NCBI GenBank assembly: GCA_017425765.1
Contig: JAFOXE010000192.1
Span: 1-7,500, forward strand
DNA: 7,500 nt
Reading direction: 5' to 3'
Source of the DNA: Paraprevotella sp.
GTDB lineage: Bacteria; Bacteroidota; Bacteroidia; Bacteroidales; Bacteroidaceae
A program made the translations under genes and the position numbers. The notes under the pieces are model-generated. The model was not told the DNA's origin and searched no databases. It worked only from the letters and a program-made list of their open reading frames with translations. Below are positions 5,715 to 7,500 of the stretch, piece after piece; the stretch's first letter is position 1; every line of letters begins with the position of its first letter.

Positions 5715-5722
5715 TAAAGATA
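5715..5722 (-). promoter_or_regulatory. Weak -7-like box upstream of the TM2 gene
   Basis: TATCTTTA on the minus strand, one base from TAnnTTTG, about 33 bases before the ATG at 5682. No convincing -33 is seen. The identical octamer lies before miaA. It may be the operon's own promoter, or the operon may depend on readthrough from the gene upstream, since no terminator lies in between. Confidence 0.3.
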
Positions 5723-5762
5723 GGATTTTCTGAATAAAACGTAGCGTATACCTTACTTGATT

Positions 5763-6950
5763 TTAAAGGAAAACAAATGCGTACAACCAGTACAACCAAT
5801 GTGCAAAGATACCGGCCAACAAACCGCACAACAAATGCACCATAATGGCTTTTGACGTAAGTTGACGATAACCAATCGCATCAAATATAGCCGAATAGGT
5901 GGAGAAGAAACCACTCCAACTAATACCCATGGCAGTAAACACTGCCACAGCGTTACCATCTAAAAGACCTTCGGCCATAAAGCGAGGAACCTGCCCCAAA
6001 GCTGCACCTACAGCACCCAATGAAGTAATGGGGAATGCTATTAATTCAGCATTTTTGAAACCAAACAACCACTCGAACACGAAGTTAATCTTACCGGCTA
6101 AATGCGGCAACAACTGAATGCCTTGATAGGGAGAACCATCGTACACACCACTCTCACCCGGACCAAACGTAAGCAAAAACACCGCTGTGGAGATGATGAT
6201 TACACCGGGAATGATAGCAAGTCCTAATTCTACGCCGCTCTTTCCGCCATCGAGCAACGCATTTAAGAAGCGAATAAATACACTCTCCTTAGCATTCAGC
6301 ATATCAGCACGCTGTTGCTGATGTGTGTGTTTCTCGGACAAAGCATACGTTTCGGCTGCAGGCATCATATCTGCATAACTTGCATCCATTCTGAGCAACA
6401 TTTTTTGGAACAATCGTGTAGAAATCACACAACCACCCACAGCACCCAACAAACCTAAGAGTGGCTCTACAGCATAGCCCTTACCTAGCATAAACACAAA
6501 CACGATGAGCCCCATACCGAATGCCGTACCAAAATTCACAAAAGAAAGTAGTTGATATTTACGAAAAAAACGGTTGAATCTATCTTCTTGTGCCAAAGTA
6601 AGCACCGCTGGATTGTCAGACAAGAAGGCCATAATTGCTCCTAAAACTGCCACACCGGGTAGGCGGAACAAGGGTTTCATGAGCCACCCAAAGGTATACT
6701 CTAGTATGCGTACCACACCAAACTCGTTAAACAACTTGCTCAATGCTCCCGACAACACAACCACACCCATGAGGTAAAACACTGTCTGCAATAGTAAGTC
6801 GTGTGCCGTATTCATGATGGTGTTCAACATATTGGAAAGGCCCATCCTTTCGCTAATATACGAAAACACCACAAAAAATATAACAATAAAAATTAATCCC
6901 TCTACGGTCTTCTGTTGTTTAATGGCTCTACGAATTCTACTTCTTTTCAT
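5763..6950 (-). CDS. Nucleoside-recognition (Gate) domain multi-pass membrane protein
   Basis: A 395-residue integral inner-membrane protein. A basic N-terminus (MKRSRIRRAIKQQK) precedes a first helix at about 17-33. Two hydrophobic repeat-like halves follow (about 50-180 and 238-392), separated by a hydrophilic loop (about 188-225, rich in Q, H, E, D). The small-residue-rich helices, VVVLSGALSKL (63-73), the SDNPAV segment (111-116) and ITSLGAVGAALGQVP (308-322), suit the Gate/nucleoside-recognition group, which includes transporter-like proteins. It may belong to the CD0519/CD1768-type membrane family. The substrate is unknown. The open frame extends to 6998, but that ATG falls in the loop of the gapA terminator and upstream of the predicted transcription start. 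I use the ATG at 6948-6950; the ATG at 6954-6956 is the alternative. Confidence 0.8.
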   Translation of the reverse strand: MKRSRIRRAIKQQKTVEGLIFIVIFFVVFSYISERMGLSNMLNTIMNTAHDLLLQTVFYLMGVVVLSGALSKLFNEFGVVRILEYTFGWLMKPLFRLPGVAVLGAIMAFLSDNPAVLTLAQEDRFNRFFRKYQLLSFVNFGTAFGMGLIVFVFMLGKGYAVEPLLGLLGAVGGCVISTRLFQKMLLRMDASYADMMPAAETYALSEKHTHQQQRADMLNAKESVFIRFLNALLDGGKSGVELGLAIIPGVIIISTAVFLLTFGPGESGVYDGSPYQGIQLLPHLAGKINFVFEWLFGFKNAELIAFPITSLGAVGAALGQVPRFMAEGLLDGNAVAVFTAMGISWSGFFSTYSAIFDAIGYRQLTSKAIMVHLLCGLLAGIFAHWLYWLYAFVFL

Positions 6951-6957
6951 AAGCATG

Positions 6958-6973
6958 CATTTGCGAGCAAATG
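6958..6973. repeat. 16-bp palindrome over the Gate-gene promoter (operator candidate)
   Basis: CATTTGCGAGCAAATG consists of perfect 7-bp arms around a 2-bp GA centre. It covers six bases of the -7 box (6968-6975) and the predicted transcription start (about 6961). Because transcription would begin inside it, a DNA operator is more likely than an RNA hairpin. I do not recognise the cognate regulator. Confidence 0.45.
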
Positions 6974-6999
6974 TAATAAAAAAAGCCACTTGGAGCAAA
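6968..6999 (-). promoter_or_regulatory. Consensus promoter of the Gate-domain gene
   Basis: The minus strand reads TTTG (6996-6999), then 20 bases, then TACATTTG (6968-6975): exact matches to both the -33 and -7 Bacteroidetes primary-sigma elements at proper spacing. Start is predicted near 6961, giving a leader of only 5-12 bases. The -33 lies in the loop of the gapA terminator. Confidence 0.72.
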
Positions 7000-7011
7000 C
7001 CAAGTGGCTTT
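6978..7011 (-). terminator. Rho-independent terminator of gapA
   Basis: Perfect 12-bp inverted repeat: arms 6982-6993 and 7000-7011 (AAAGCCACTTGG / CCAAGTGGCTTT) with a 6-base loop. On the minus strand it continues into a run of seven T (6984-6978). It lies 19 bases past the gapA stop codon. Confidence 0.92.
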
Positions 7012-7030
7012 ATTCTTACGAAAGGTTTTA

Positions 7031-7500
<470 letters not shown>

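Noticed and set aside
5683..5762. Terminator after the Gate-domain gene
   Set aside because: No stem of useful length with a T-tract is visible in this gap, so I do not call one.
6948..6998. Longer N-terminus of the Gate-domain protein from the ATG at 6998
   Set aside because: That ATG is in the gapA terminator loop and upstream of the predicted transcription start; the basic MKRSRIRR start fits better.

Overview
The window looks like a chromosomal housekeeping region of a Bacteroidales bacterium (Bacteroides/Prevotella-like). This rests on three things: moderate-to-low G+C; protein sequences typical of that order (the GDE_N-type glycogen debranching enzyme, the GTGKD-type MiaA, the TM2/DUF2752/DUF4870 membrane proteins); and several upstream regions carrying the Bacteroidetes primary-sigma promoter pattern (TTTG, about 19-21 bases, TAnnTTTG) without E. 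coli-type -35/-10 boxes or strong Shine-Dalgarno sites. I see no mobile element, CRISPR array, rRNA or tRNA.

Layout, left to right. At 1-619 (minus) is the 5' part of a glycogen debranching enzyme gene. It appears to lose frame at an A7 tract (34-40) near the window edge. A 232-bp divergent intergenic region follows, with one promoter candidate for each flanking gene. At 852-1553 (plus) is a Crp/Fnr-family regulator. Its end nearly touches the convergent 1565-2503 (minus), a diacylglycerol/lipid-kinase-family protein with altered catalytic motifs. Upstream of that on the same strand is miaA (2569-3492), the tRNA dimethylallyltransferase gene.

A 180-220 bp spacer (3493-3711) holds a strong minus-strand terminator and a second hairpin pointing the other way. 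The minus-strand cluster that ends there consists of TM2 (5350-5682), DUF2752 (4943-5347), DUF4870/Tic20-like (4530-4946) and an M48 metalloprotease (3712-4533). Gaps are 2 nt or ATGA stop/start overlaps, so it is very probably one translationally coupled operon of small membrane proteins plus an inner-membrane-anchored or exported zinc protease. Its joint function is unknown to me and it is the best candidate here for an undescribed system.

Upstream of it, on the same strand, is a multi-pass nucleoside-recognition (Gate) domain membrane protein (5763-6950), then the highly expressed-looking 3' part of gapA (7031 to the window edge). The gapA terminator and the promoter of the Gate gene are interleaved: the -33 TTTG sits in the terminator loop, the -7 box lies just past the T-tract, and a 16-bp palindrome covers the -7 box and predicted start point.

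Apart from the four-gene operon, the genes are functionally mixed: central carbon metabolism (gapA, glycogen debranching), tRNA modification, lipid phosphorylation and one-component regulation.
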